A stretch of 23,100 nucleotides of DNA from an uncultured Holdemanella sp. (GCA_900754615.1 CAAEDN010000073.1:1-23100); one strand, 5' to 3'. Counted from the stretch's first letter, positions 1 through 7,207 are shown. Notes: a model not told the origin generated them from the letters alone. Translations and numbers: made by a program.

Positions 1-66
1 ATAACTCAATTCAAATCGTAAATTCACCATTTTTGGTGAAAATTAAACGATCCAAATTGGTTATCT

Positions 67-309
67 TTAAATTACCACTATCATTTCAACATCAGCTCCA
101 CTGCATTCATGGTAACTCGAAGGAATTTCATAACTTAAAATTGAATTTGAAAGATCTACTTCCTTTTTAGAAAAACAATAATCCCCAATTTCACTCACAA
201 CATATCCATCAATAGATTCTGGTATTTCAATGATTGGATTTGATGAATACACTCTATTTATACGAATTGATTCTTCATTTATTTTTTCATAATATACACA
301 AATTTCCAT
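67..309 (-). CDS. Small LRR_5/BspA-like protein, probably truncated
   Basis: Eighty residues from the ATG at 309. An earlier in-frame ATG at 342 lies inside the tRNA terminator and is unlikely. The middle reads IPESIDGYVVSEIGDYCFS, which resembles the first repeat of BspA-type leucine-rich repeat (LRR_5) proteins, where such units recur many times. Here only one unit is present and the reading frame stops at 67-69. An adjacent frame stays open past that stop for about 20 codons, so a frameshifted or decayed longer gene is possible. No signal peptide is visible. An extended -10 (TGT TATAAT) ends 6 nt before the ATG, so the mRNA would be leaderless. Function unknown; the LRR similarity is a motif impression only. 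Confidence 0.4.
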   Translation of the reverse strand: MEICVYYEKINEESIRINRVYSSNPIIEIPESIDGYVVSEIGDYCFSKKEVDLSNSILSYEIPSSYHECSGADVEMIVVI

Positions 310-315
310 ACGCAA

Positions 316-324
316 ATTATAACA
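316..324 (-). promoter_or_regulatory. Extended -10 promoter immediately before the LRR-like gene
   Basis: On the minus strand TGT-TATAAT (hexamer at 316-321) lies 6 nt upstream of the ATG at 309, leaving no room for a ribosome binding site. A weak -35 (TTGTCT) lies inside the tRNA-Leu terminator at a short 15-nt spacing. Confidence 0.4.
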
Positions 325-330
325 TAAAAC

Positions 331-360
331 AAAAAAAGACAACTACCGAAGTAATTGTCT
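331..360 (-). terminator. Intrinsic terminator of tRNA-Leu
   Basis: A 10-bp stem (337-346 with 351-360, one G-U pair) closed by a UUCG tetraloop on the minus strand is followed by at least six T residues. It lies directly downstream of tRNA-Leu. Confidence 0.9.
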
Positions 361-371
361 ATATTTACAAG

Positions 372-455
372 TGGTGCGGGTGAAGGGACTCGAACCCCCA
401 CGCCGAAGGCGCCAGATCCTAAGTCTGGTGCGTCTGCCAATTTCGCCACACCCGC
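372..455 (-). tRNA. tRNA-Leu (anticodon TAG)
   Basis: The minus strand folds as a class II tRNA. The 7-bp acceptor stem pairs 449-455 with 376-382. The anticodon stem CCAGA/TCTGG encloses loop CTTAGGA, giving anticodon TAG. A long variable arm contains GCGCC-TTC-GGCGT, and the T-loop is GTTCGAGTC. The discriminator is A at 375 and the CCA end (372-374) is encoded. It has its own promoter and terminator, so it is a single-gene unit. Confidence 0.97.
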
Positions 456-474
456 ATTTCCAACGTGCTCATTT

Positions 475-503
475 ATAATACACTAACATAAAATAAAATG
501 CAA
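475..503 (-). promoter_or_regulatory. Promoter of tRNA-Leu
   Basis: Minus strand TTGCAT (498-503), 17-nt spacer, TATTAT (475-480), about 20 nt before the mature 5' end of the tRNA. Confidence 0.7.
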
Positions 504-512
504 GCTTTTTTT

Positions 513-537
513 AAAAGAAACTATTCACATAGTTTCT
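513..537 (-). terminator. Weak terminator after the 82-residue gene
   Basis: A 9-bp perfect stem AGAAACTAT (516-524)/ATAGTTTCT (529-537) with a 4-nt loop lies on the minus strand. Only a short TTT tail follows before an A run. The stem includes part of the stop codon of the upstream gene. Confidence 0.45.
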
Positions 538-784
538 AATGTAAAATCGTAGGTTTATGCATCATTTCAATTTCATCCTGTATATAAGCCTCAATTTTTT
601 CAAGAAGTTCATCCGTAACCTCGATGTCACCCACCATAAAAGGAGTATCTCCCATGCTTGATTCTTTCACAAACTTGACTTGTGGTAGCTGTGCCATTGG
701 ATGATTCCCTAATTTTTCTTCAATTTGTTCTAATTGCTTAATAATAGGATCTGCAATTTTTTTAATCATTTCATCTTCTGTCAT
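536..784 (-). CDS. Hypothetical acidic 82-residue protein, apparently leaderless
   Basis: Start chosen at the ATG at 784 (MTEDEMIKKIADP). The upstream in-frame ATG at 823 would place the promoter inside the gene. The first 30 residues look helical (IIKQLEQIEEKLGN), followed by a VGDIEVTDELLEKIEAYIQDEIE segment split here as VGDIEVTD and ELLEKIEAYIQDE. No signal peptide, membrane segment or metal motif is visible. A near-consensus promoter ends 7 nt before the ATG, so translation probably starts at or near the 5' end of the mRNA. An alternative start at residue 6 (MIKK) has a weak AGAAG upstream. I do not recognise the family. Confidence 0.6.
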   Translation of the reverse strand: MTEDEMIKKIADPIIKQLEQIEEKLGNHPMAQLPQVKFVKESSMGDTPFMVGDIEVTDELLEKIEAYIQDEIEMMHKPTILH

Positions 785-791
785 ACTTAGT

Positions 792-820
792 ATTATAATA
801 AACATAAATCCTTTTGACAA
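792..820 (-). promoter_or_regulatory. Near-consensus promoter for the 82-residue gene
   Basis: Minus strand TTGTCA (815-820), exactly 17 nt, TATAAT (792-797). The predicted transcription start is about 784-785, that is, the A of the ATG. The -35 overlaps a divergent -35 on the plus strand. Confidence 0.75.
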
Positions 821-841
821 GTTCAATGATCTGTTTAAAAT
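814..841 (+). promoter_or_regulatory. Divergent promoter for an orphan + strand RNA
   Basis: Plus strand TTGACA (814-819), 16 nt, TAAAAT (836-841). It shares its -35 bases with the minus-strand promoter because TTGACAA and TTGTCAA are complementary readings of the same heptamer. Predicted start about 848. Confidence 0.6.
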
Positions 842-847
842 TATATC

Positions 848-972
848 CCATATATTGATTCTTCTTTAGATTTAAGTAACATACTAATTGAACTGCTAGA
901 AGCATACTACTTCTAGATTTGTTCGTTAGCACCCTGGCCTATGCTTTTCAGCATAAGTTCTGGGTGTTTTTT
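848..972 (+). ncRNA. Candidate small RNA, about 125 nt
   Basis: This stretch lies between a consensus-like plus-strand promoter and a plus-strand intrinsic terminator, yet has no plausible ORF and no + strand gene upstream or downstream to serve. It contains a perfect 7-bp hairpin CTAGAAG (896-902)/CTTCTAG (910-916) and a terminal two-part stem (CACCC/GGGTG and ATGCT/AGCAT) followed by six T. It does not show the SRP Alu/apical motifs, and is too short for 6S RNA or RNase P. The RNA would end at the stop codon of the convergent tsaC gene. Expression is inferred only. Confidence 0.45.
930..972 (+). terminator. Intrinsic terminator on the + strand
   Basis: CACCC (930-934) pairs with GGGTG (962-966), with an inner ATGCT/AGCAT stem, followed by TTTTTT (967-972). 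The minus strand has no T tract here, so it cannot be the terminator of tsaC. Confidence 0.7.
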
Positions 973-1569
973 CTATAATACAGATTCTAATTCTTCTAAA
1001 GAAATTGGTCCTGGTCTTAAAATCTGCAAATTTTCTTTTGTACAGTCCACAATCGTGCTAGCCTGCAAAGCTTTACATGTTCCTAGTACAATTCCATCAA
1101 TTTTTGGTAATTGTTCATATACATCATCACTAGTTAGCGCCGTCTTTTCTCCTGATTGATTAGCACTTGTAACTAGGATTGGACAATTCAATTCATCAAT
1201 CACATCTAAAATAAATTTTTCATCTGGAATACGAATCGCAATCGTAGTCAATCCATTCGTATAGGCTGAATCTACACTGTCCTTAACATTGACAACTAAA
1301 GTTAATGCACCCGGTAAAAAATGTTTGGCAATCTTTTCAATTCTTTCATCCACCTGTGCCACTTGCTTCATGTGTTCCACATTTGAAACCATCATAGGAA
1401 TTGGTTTTGTTTCCGGGCGATGTTTAGCTAATTTCAATCTTTCTAAATCCTTTAGATCCCCATATTTAACTCCAACACCATACACTGTATCTGTAGGCAA
1501 CGCAATAATTTTATGTTCATTAAATGCACATGCCACTTCATGCACTTGATTTTTTGTATATTCTTTCAT
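973..1569 (-). CDS. tsaC: Threonylcarbamoyl-AMP synthase, TsaC/YrdC family
   Basis: Makes threonylcarbamoyl-AMP from threonine, bicarbonate and ATP, the first step of the universal t6A37 modification of ANN-decoding tRNAs (cytoplasmic; the product is used by TsaD/TsaB/TsaE). The 198 residues contain the YrdC fold signatures PTDTVYGVG near residue 27, KHRPETKPIPMMV, PGALTLVV, RIPDEK and TSANQSG. It lacks the extra C-terminal domain of Sua5-type enzymes (about 340 residues), so it is the short TsaC type. The start at 1569 is chosen for the AGAGGTG ribosome site 5-6 nt upstream; a start at 1599 would precede it. It is divergent from mnmE, another tRNA-modification gene, with overlapping promoters between them. 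Confidence 0.92.
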   Translation of the reverse strand: MKEYTKNQVHEVACAFNEHKIIALPTDTVYGVGVKYGDLKDLERLKLAKHRPETKPIPMMVSNVEHMKQVAQVDERIEKIAKHFLPGALTLVVNVKDSVDSAYTNGLTTIAIRIPDEKFILDVIDELNCPILVTSANQSGEKTALTSDDVYEQLPKIDGIVLGTCKALQASTIVDCTKENLQILRPGPISLEELESVL

Positions 1570-1585
1570 GTTCACACCTCTGTCT

Positions 1586-1614
1586 AAGACATTATACATC
1601 TTTTATGATAAAAT
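1586..1614 (+). promoter_or_regulatory. mnmE promoter, overlapping the divergent tsaC promoter
   Basis: Plus strand AAGACA (1586-1591), 17 nt, extended -10 TGA-TAAAAT (1606-1614). The minus strand shows TATAAT at 1591-1596 just upstream of the tsaC ribosome site. The two -10/-35 elements interleave in a 68-bp gap. Confidence 0.55.
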
Positions 1615-1637
1615 ACACTAAGAAAGGATGTATACTC

Positions 1638-2966
1638 ATGTTTGAAAATACAATTGCGGCCATTTCCACTTCACTGCAAGATGGTGCCATTTCTATCATT
1701 CGTCTAAGTGGAGATCAGGCTATTGAAATCACTCAAAAACTATTTGACCGTAATATCACGGGTGCGAAAAGTCATACCATACATTATGGTTTCATTATAG
1801 ATCAAGATAAAAACCCTGTTGATGAAGTACTTATATCTATTTTTAGAGCGCCTAAGACATACACTCGTGAAGACATTGTTGAAATCAATTGTCATGGTGG
1901 TACGTTCATCACACGTAAAATATTATCAATGGTATTAAGTGCTGGTGCCGATTTAGCAAAACCAGGCGAATTTACCCAACGTGCCTTCTATCATGGAAGA
2001 ATTGACTTGTCGCAAGCAGAAGCCGTACAAGATATGATTGAAGCCAGCAATAACACAGCTGCTAACATGGCCATTCATGGCATTAAAGGAAGTGTAAAAA
2101 AATTACTTCAGCCTTTGATTGATGATTTAATGGATATTATCGCTCAAATTGAAGTCAATATTGATTATCCTGAATATGAAGATGTTGAACAGCTCACCAC
2201 AAATGACTTGCTTCCAAAAACTAACGAATGGTTACATAAGATCGATCATATTTTAAATCGTGTACAAACAGGTCAAATGTTAAAAAAAGGAATCGACACC
2301 ATTATTGTAGGTAAGCCTAATGTTGGCAAATCCAGCTTATTAAATGCACTTCTTGAAGAAGATAAAGCCATCGTAACGGATATTGCTGGTACTACACGAG
2401 ATTTAGTTGAAGGGCAAATTCATATTGGAAGTGTGCAGTTAAATTTAATTGATACAGCTGGTATTCGTGAATCAAGTGACAAGATTGAACAAATTGGTAT
2501 TGAAAAGAGTCAGGAAAAATTAAAAGATGCAAAGCTTGTCCTCTTAGTATTTGATGGTTCTAAAGATTTGGATGACGAAGATAAACAACTATTAGAATTG
2601 ACAAAAGATAAAATGCGCTTAATTATCTACAATAAATTAGATAAGGCAGAAGCTAATAAAGATGGAATTTGGATTTCGGCTGCCAACAAAGACATTCAGT
2701 CATTGATTGATGCTTTAGAAAACTTGTATCATGAAGATTTATTAAAAGAAGATCCACTACTTTCAAACGAACGTCAAATTGGTTTGTTAAACCAAGCTAA
2801 GGAAGATATGTTAAGGGCGAAAGAAGCTATGAATATGATGGTCGAGCCAGACTTGATAGAAATTGATATCCAGGCAGCACATGATCACTTAAAAGAGATT
2901 CTAGGTGAAGTTCATAGAGAAGACTTATTAGATACTTTATTCTCTAAATTCTGTTTAGGTAAGTAA
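1638..2966 (+). CDS. mnmE: tRNA uridine-5-carboxymethylaminomethyl modification GTPase MnmE
   Basis: With MnmG it installs the (carboxymethyl)aminomethyl group on U34 of tRNAs reading split codon boxes. The 442 residues are full length for the family (about 450). The N-terminal tetrahydrofolate-binding domain has INCHGG and PGEFTQRAF. The inserted G domain has the P-loop GKPNVGKSS (about 225-233), DIAGTTRD, DTAG (272-275) and NKLD. The C-terminus is FCLGK, the conserved Cys-containing tail (usually CIGK). The start at 1638 follows AAGGATG by 7 nt; the frame is open upstream but has no ribosome site. MnmG is not in this window. Confidence 0.97.
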   Translation: MFENTIAAISTSLQDGAISIIRLSGDQAIEITQKLFDRNITGAKSHTIHYGFIIDQDKNPVDEVLISIFRAPKTYTREDIVEINCHGGTFITRKILSMVLSAGADLAKPGEFTQRAFYHGRIDLSQAEAVQDMIEASNNTAANMAIHGIKGSVKKLLQPLIDDLMDIIAQIEVNIDYPEYEDVEQLTTNDLLPKTNEWLHKIDHILNRVQTGQMLKKGIDTIIVGKPNVGKSSLLNALLEEDKAIVTDIAGTTRDLVEGQIHIGSVQLNLIDTAGIRESSDKIEQIGIEKSQEKLKDAKLVLLVFDGSKDLDDEDKQLLELTKDKMRLIIYNKLDKAEANKDGIWISAANKDIQSLIDALENLYHEDLLKEDPLLSNERQIGLLNQAKEDMLRAKEAMNMMVEPDLIEIDIQAAHDHLKEILGEVHREDLLDTLFSKFCLGK

Positions 2967-3015
2967 AAAAAAAGAAAATGCGATGATTATTTTAACCAAT
3001 CATCGCATATTTTTT
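2967..3015. terminator. Bidirectional terminator between convergent mnmE and the M24 peptidase gene
   Basis: An 11-bp perfect stem ATGCGATGATT (2978-2988)/AATCATCGCAT (2998-3008) is flanked by a T tract on the plus strand (3010-3015) and by A runs on the left that read as T runs on the minus strand. The right arm and loop lie inside the last codons of the minus-strand gene. Confidence 0.92.
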
Positions 3016-4065
3016 ATCTACTTTATTCAATACTACACAACCATCTTCTGTCACAAGAACTAAGTCTTCAACACGAACACCCATCTTTTCTGGCAAATAG
3101 ATGCCTGGTTCAATCGAGAAGATCATACCTGGTTTTACAGTTTCTGTATTAGTTGAACTTACATCGCCAAATTCATGATCGGTTTGACCAATAAAATGTC
3201 CAAGACGATGTGTAAAGTATTCGCCATAGCCAAAACTTGAAATATAATCACGGGCAGCGGTATCAATATCGCATAAACGTACACCTGGGCGAATCATTTC
3301 TTCCGCTTTTTCATTGGCAACACGCACAATATCATGAATCTTTTTATACTCTTCATTTGTTTCTTTACAGAAATATGTACGTGTCATATCAGAACAATAG
3401 CGGTCTTTTCTTCCTCCAATATCAATGACAATACTATCTCCTGCTTTTAATACAGAATCATCTGGCATATGGTGAGGATCGGCGCCATTGGCTCCAAATG
3501 AACAAATAGGTGGAAATGACACGTCTTGGCATCCCAACAATTTATATTGTTCAAGAATAAAAGCTTCTACTTCTTTTTCCGTCATACCCTCTTTAATATA
3601 ATCTCTTGTACGTTCCATTACAACATCATTAATTTTTGAGTTTTCAACCATGCATTCCTTTTCTTTTTCATCTTTAATAGCACGAGTATCATCTACATAC
3701 TTTGATCCAAGAACAACCTTTAACCCTTCACACTTTTCCATTAAAGGAATCAAAAAGCGGGCTGTCCACTCTTTATCAATACCAAGTGCTTCATTGGAAT
3801 CAATCACATTAGCTAATAAAGAAATCGAATCATCCGTATCACTAAACCAGATCTCTTCACAATCTTTTTGTTCCACTGTAAATAACGTATTTAAAAACAA
3901 TACTTTTCTTCCTTCATCATTCAAATATAGTGCAAACAATCTCTCACCTGGTTCTACATCTACTCCTGTTAGATACCAGATACTGCATGGTTCACTGACT
4001 AAAATTTGTTTAAGACCATCGGCTTTCATTTTTAAAATGACTTCATCCACTCTTTTTTGAAACAT
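2992..4065 (-). CDS. M24-family aminopeptidase, Xaa-Pro (PepQ/PepP-like)
   Basis: A cytoplasmic metallopeptidase expected to release the N-terminal residue before proline. The 357 residues comprise a creatinase-like N-terminal domain (about 1-130) and a pita-bread catalytic domain. All five metal ligands are visible: D215 and D226 (VIDIGG, SDMTRTYF), H290 (THRLGHFIG), E319 (FSIEPGIYLP) and E333 (GVRVEDLV). The AGGAGG ribosome site overlaps the stop codon of the kinase gene (TAGGAGG), so this is the last gene of the alarmone synthetase/two-component operon. Whether the peptidase is functionally linked to that system or merely co-transcribed is unknown. Confidence 0.9.
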   Translation of the reverse strand: MFQKRVDEVILKMKADGLKQILVSEPCSIWYLTGVDVEPGERLFALYLNDEGRKVLFLNTLFTVEQKDCEEIWFSDTDDSISLLANVIDSNEALGIDKEWTARFLIPLMEKCEGLKVVLGSKYVDDTRAIKDEKEKECMVENSKINDVVMERTRDYIKEGMTEKEVEAFILEQYKLLGCQDVSFPPICSFGANGADPHHMPDDSVLKAGDSIVIDIGGRKDRYCSDMTRTYFCKETNEEYKKIHDIVRVANEKAEEMIRPGVRLCDIDTAARDYISSFGYGEYFTHRLGHFIGQTDHEFGDVSSTNTETVKPGMIFSIEPGIYLPEKMGVRVEDLVLVTEDGCVVLNKVDKKYAMIG

Positions 4066-4074
4066 AATATCCTC

Positions 4075-5307
4075 CTAGAAATTCAAAGTAAATTCTGTAC
4101 CTTGTTTTTCACTACTTGTCACATTGATTTTAATTTTATGACTTTGTGCAATCTGCGTTGCGATTGACAAGCCTAGACCTGCTCCACCCTGATACTTTCT
4201 AGATTTATCAACACGATAAAATCTTTCAAATACATGTTTTAAATCTTCTGGTGGAATATAACTATCCGTGTTTCGAATCGTGATAACAGGTTTATTTTGT
4301 ATTTTTACTAACTTAAAATAAATCTTTCCACCCTTAGGTGTATACTTGATCGCATTATCCAAGAAAATTAAAATCAATTGTTTTAACTGTGACTCATTCC
4401 CATGTACCTCTATATTTTCTTCCACTTCATCTATTAATTCAATACCTTTTTCAAAGGCAATCGATTCAAATGGCAAAACACAATGAAAACATATATCACT
4501 TAAGGAGCAGCTTTGCATAGAAATCTCTATTCGATTCGCATCATTTTTGGCAAGAAACAACATATTTTCTACCAGTTTACGCATTCGATTGGCTTCACTT
4601 TGAATAGAATCTATCCATTGTTTTTGCGAAGAAATAGTTTCAGTTGAATGATTTATTAATACATCACTATCCGCTAAAATAACCGTTAATGGCGTCTTTA
4701 ATTCATGACTGGCATCTGCCACAAATTGTTTTTGTTTGTCCCAAGCCTGCTCAACAGGTTTCAATGCCCATTTACTTAAAATACAACTTAATATAAAGAA
4801 CACAAGTAAAACAGTAGATCCAATTTGAATTGATATAATCAACATTCTCTGAAAGGAAGATTGCATATTAGATATATCCACAAAGGCTACCGCATAACCT
4901 GATGAAATGACTGTACCTTCATCAACTTGATAATCCGTAATTTTTTCTTTTTTATACGCAAAACCTAATTTTTTTAAAACACCCACATTCTCTTTATGTT
5001 CCACACTTTCGATTAAATTTTGAGCATCTTCAGCATATATATTCCACACCGTTCGACTTGTGATCATATATTCATAATTGTCATCTGTATAAATCACAAA
5101 GGAATTTCCATTAAAGTTTCGATTATTCGCAAAAGAAATAGAAAAATCTTTATCCTTTAATCGTAATGCCATTTCCAAGTTTCGCTCTACATCCCTTTTA
5201 TCATGGACATAATTCGAACAACATACCACGCCAAATACAGAAAGCAGGATAATACTGACAAAAGACATGAGAATTAAAATGAATTTGGCTTGTAGTTTTT
5301 TAAGCAT
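4075..5307 (-). CDS. Membrane sensor histidine kinase
   Basis: Phosphorylates a partner response regulator after sensing an extracytoplasmic cue. Membrane segments lie at about 9-30 and 156-178, enclosing an extracellular sensor of about 125 residues with no recognised ligand fold. The cytoplasmic part has a short linker without a full HAMP, HisKA with phospho-acceptor H201 (DASHELKTPLT), the N box (LDNAIKYTPKGG, N318), FERFYR and the GGAGLGLSI lid. The G1 box reads NTDSYI instead of DxGxG, a variant seen in a subset of Firmicute kinases. It overlaps the upstream regulator gene by 8 nt, with an AGAGGT ribosome site inside that gene, so the pair is translationally coupled. Confidence 0.93.
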   Translation of the reverse strand: MLKKLQAKFILILMSFVSIILLSVFGVVCCSNYVHDKRDVERNLEMALRLKDKDFSISFANNRNFNGNSFVIYTDDNYEYMITSRTVWNIYAEDAQNLIESVEHKENVGVLKKLGFAYKKEKITDYQVDEGTVISSGYAVAFVDISNMQSSFQRMLIISIQIGSTVLLVFFILSCILSKWALKPVEQAWDKQKQFVADASHELKTPLTVILADSDVLINHSTETISSQKQWIDSIQSEANRMRKLVENMLFLAKNDANRIEISMQSCSLSDICFHCVLPFESIAFEKGIELIDEVEENIEVHGNESQLKQLILIFLDNAIKYTPKGGKIYFKLVKIQNKPVITIRNTDSYIPPEDLKHVFERFYRVDKSRKYQGGAGLGLSIATQIAQSHKIKINVTSSEKQGTEFTLNF

Positions 5308-5977
5308 TACATACCTCTAGGCGATATCCAACTTTGCGTATCACCTTAATAGAAACACGGCTCTTTAAAAATTTCAGTTTCTTTCTTAAAAAAGAAATAT
5401 ACACCTCTACATTATTATCCATCGCATCACTTTCACTTCCCCATACTGAAATGATCAAATCATCCTTGGACGTTATCATTTCAGGATGTGACATTAAATG
5501 TTTCATAATTTCAAATTCTTTGTATCCTAAATGAATATGTTGATTTTTACAATACAATTCGCAAGTATCCAATTGTAAAGAAAGATCTTCATACTTTAAT
5601 TCATGTACGATAACTTCCCCTTTACGTCTTGTCAAGGCGTTGATGCGTGCTACAAGCTCGGCAGAAGAGAATGGTTTTGTCATATAATCATCAGCCCCTA
5701 CATTCAAGCCTTTTACTTTATCTGGAATTTCATCCAGTGCCGATAATAATAATGTGGGTGTTTCCACTTTATTTTCACGCATTTTTTGTACAATTTCAAA
5801 CCCATTGATTCCCGGAAGCATAATATCTAAAACGGCCACATCATAAAAACCACTTAAGGCAAGATCCAAGCCTTCTAGTCCATCATAAGCCATTGTAACT
5901 TGCCATTTTTGTTCTTCAAAAATTTGAGCTATCGCATACGCAATATTTTTTTCATCATCTACAACTAATATATTCAT
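5300..5977 (-). CDS. OmpR/PhoB-family response regulator (cognate of the kinase)
   Basis: A DNA-binding regulator of 225 residues. The receiver domain has the acidic pair VVDDE (7-9), phospho-acceptor D51 (AVLDIMLP), S79 and K101 (MTKPFS). The C-terminal winged helix is complete, ending VIRKVGYRLEV, the expected wing hairpin. Its stop overlaps the kinase start, which makes it the obvious partner of that kinase. The start at 5977 has AAAGGGCG upstream. It is probably the regulator that reads the TTAAG direct repeats near this operon and the sulfotransferase gene, but that is inference from proximity. Confidence 0.93.
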   Translation of the reverse strand: MNILVVDDEKNIAYAIAQIFEEQKWQVTMAYDGLEGLDLALSGFYDVAVLDIMLPGINGFEIVQKMRENKVETPTLLLSALDEIPDKVKGLNVGADDYMTKPFSSAELVARINALTRRKGEVIVHELKYEDLSLQLDTCELYCKNQHIHLGYKEFEIMKHLMSHPEMITSKDDLIISVWGSESDAMDNNVEVYISFLRKKLKFLKSRVSIKVIRKVGYRLEVCNA

Positions 5978-5997
5978 ATTTTAACGCCCTTTCTTTT

Positions 5998-6666
5998 TTA
6001 TATATTAACACACAGTTCTATTTTTTCTTCATGAATTTGAATTGAAACACATGACTGCAATGCCTTTAGCTTACGATTTAAATAAGAAATATAAAGTTCA
6101 ACTGTTTTAACATTCACATCCACACGATTTTGCCAAACCTTTTCAAGGACAAGCCATACTGGCGATGCATGTGATTCCATCTTAATCAACATCGCAAGAA
6201 GACTATATTCATAAGTTGATAATTGATACTTTATATTCTTACAAGCTAAAGTTTCTTCTTTTTTATTTAAAAGAATATCTTGATACTGCAAATACGAATC
6301 ATCCACCATATTTTCCTTTAACATTACTTTAACACGAGCAATCAATTCTTTTGTAGAGAAGGGCTTAGACAAATAGTCATTCGCACCTAAATCAAAACCT
6401 TTTATCTTATCATCTACTTCGCTTAATGCACTAAGCAACAATACAGGAATATCTTTTTTTTGTTTGCGAATCAAAGATAAAACTTCATATCCATTTTTTT
6501 CTGGCATCATAATATCTAAAATCAACCCATCATAGATTTCCTGAGAGATCAAGTCAATGGCGTTTTTTCCATCATAACACACATCACAATCATATCCTGC
6601 ATCTAACAAGACAGCTTGAAGTGCTCTTGCTAAATTAATTTCGTCATCCGCTATCAACAAACGCAT
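5998..6666 (-). CDS. Second OmpR-type response regulator with a degenerate winged helix
   Basis: The 222 residues start at the ATG at 6666, one base after the stop of the alarmone synthetase, with a GAGGG ribosome site. A longer reading to 6732 would overlap that gene by 65 nt and is rejected. The receiver is intact: ADDE (6-9), D51 (LILDIMMP), S79, K101 (LSKPFS). The output domain keeps the helix pattern (VWQNRVDVNVKTVELYIS), but LRRKL has become LNRKL and the final hairpin, normally a GVGYRL-type motif, reads HEEKIELCVNI. The wing that contacts the minor groove is therefore missing or rebuilt. It may bind DNA differently, or act as a phosphate sink or partner for the second regulator, since the operon has only one kinase. 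Confidence 0.88.
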   Translation of the reverse strand: MRLLIADDEINLARALQAVLLDAGYDCDVCYDGKNAIDLISQEIYDGLILDIMMPEKNGYEVLSLIRKQKKDIPVLLLSALSEVDDKIKGFDLGANDYLSKPFSTKELIARVKVMLKENMVDDSYLQYQDILLNKKEETLACKNIKYQLSTYEYSLLAMLIKMESHASPVWLVLEKVWQNRVDVNVKTVELYISYLNRKLKALQSCVSIQIHEEKIELCVNI

Positions 6667-6667
6667 A

Positions 6668-7189
6668 TTAGCCCTCGATTCTATCCTTGATGGTTTGAAA
6701 AGACAAATCCAGCGACGCGATTTCATCTGCACATCGCTTTAATTCCTGTCGAATCAACACTTCATCCTGAACATTCTTTTTATAATGAATTTGATGTTCT
6801 AAATTCGCCCAAAAATCCAATGCAATCGTACGGATTTGTATTTCAACTAAACAATTGTTTACTTCACAAATCATATGCAAGCTTCGATATCCACTTGGTT
6901 TAGGATGGGTTAAGTAATCTCTAATTTCCACCACATTAAAAACTGAAATAATCCAATTCTTTATCTCATATATTTCATCTACAAACGAACAAATGATACG
7001 AACACCAATTACATCATGAAGAAATGAATAATTCTTTCCTACCTTATGTAAAACACTATCTGGCGATTTGATTCTTGAAGTTGTGTATTGTATACATTCT
7101 AATGAACTTTTTTCAATTGAACTCAACACAAAATCCAATACTTCTTTAAACCGTTCATAATCCATTCCATAAAACTCTTCATACGTCAT
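6668..7189 (-). CDS. Small alarmone synthetase, RelA/SpoT domain (RelP/RelQ-like)
   Basis: Transfers pyrophosphate from ATP to GDP or GTP to make (p)ppGpp-type alarmones. The 173 residues contain only the synthetase domain, with no HD hydrolase, TGS or ACT domains. Signatures: SRIKSPDSVLHK (38-49), HDVIGVRIICSF with catalytic-type D59, RDYLTHPKPSGYRSLH (90-105), EIQIRT (117-122) and DFWANLEHQIHYK (125-137). It is shorter than typical RelP/RelQ (about 210-260), lacking most of the N-terminal helix and the C-terminal oligomerisation helices. As the first gene of the operon it precedes two response regulators, a kinase and a peptidase. The ribosome site is GGTGAT, and a possible TTAAG-type promoter lies just upstream. 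Confidence 0.88.
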   Translation of the reverse strand: MTYEEFYGMDYERFKEVLDFVLSSIEKSSLECIQYTTSRIKSPDSVLHKVGKNYSFLHDVIGVRIICSFVDEIYEIKNWIISVFNVVEIRDYLTHPKPSGYRSLHMICEVNNCLVEIQIRTIALDFWANLEHQIHYKKNVQDEVLIRQELKRCADEIASLDLSFQTIKDRIEG

Positions 7190-7207
7190 ATAGTTATCAC
7201 CATTCTA

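Noticed and set aside
930..972. Terminator for tsaC
   Set aside because: The T tract is on the + strand only; on the - strand the stem is followed by GCTAACG.
848..972. T-box or riboswitch leader
   Set aside because: No downstream + strand gene follows within reach (the next is mnmE with its own promoter at 1586), and no T-box sequence is present.
6667..6732. N-terminal extension of RR1 reading back into the alarmone synthetase
   Set aside because: Receivers begin at MRLLIADDE; the extension overlaps the synthetase coding end and adds no known domain.
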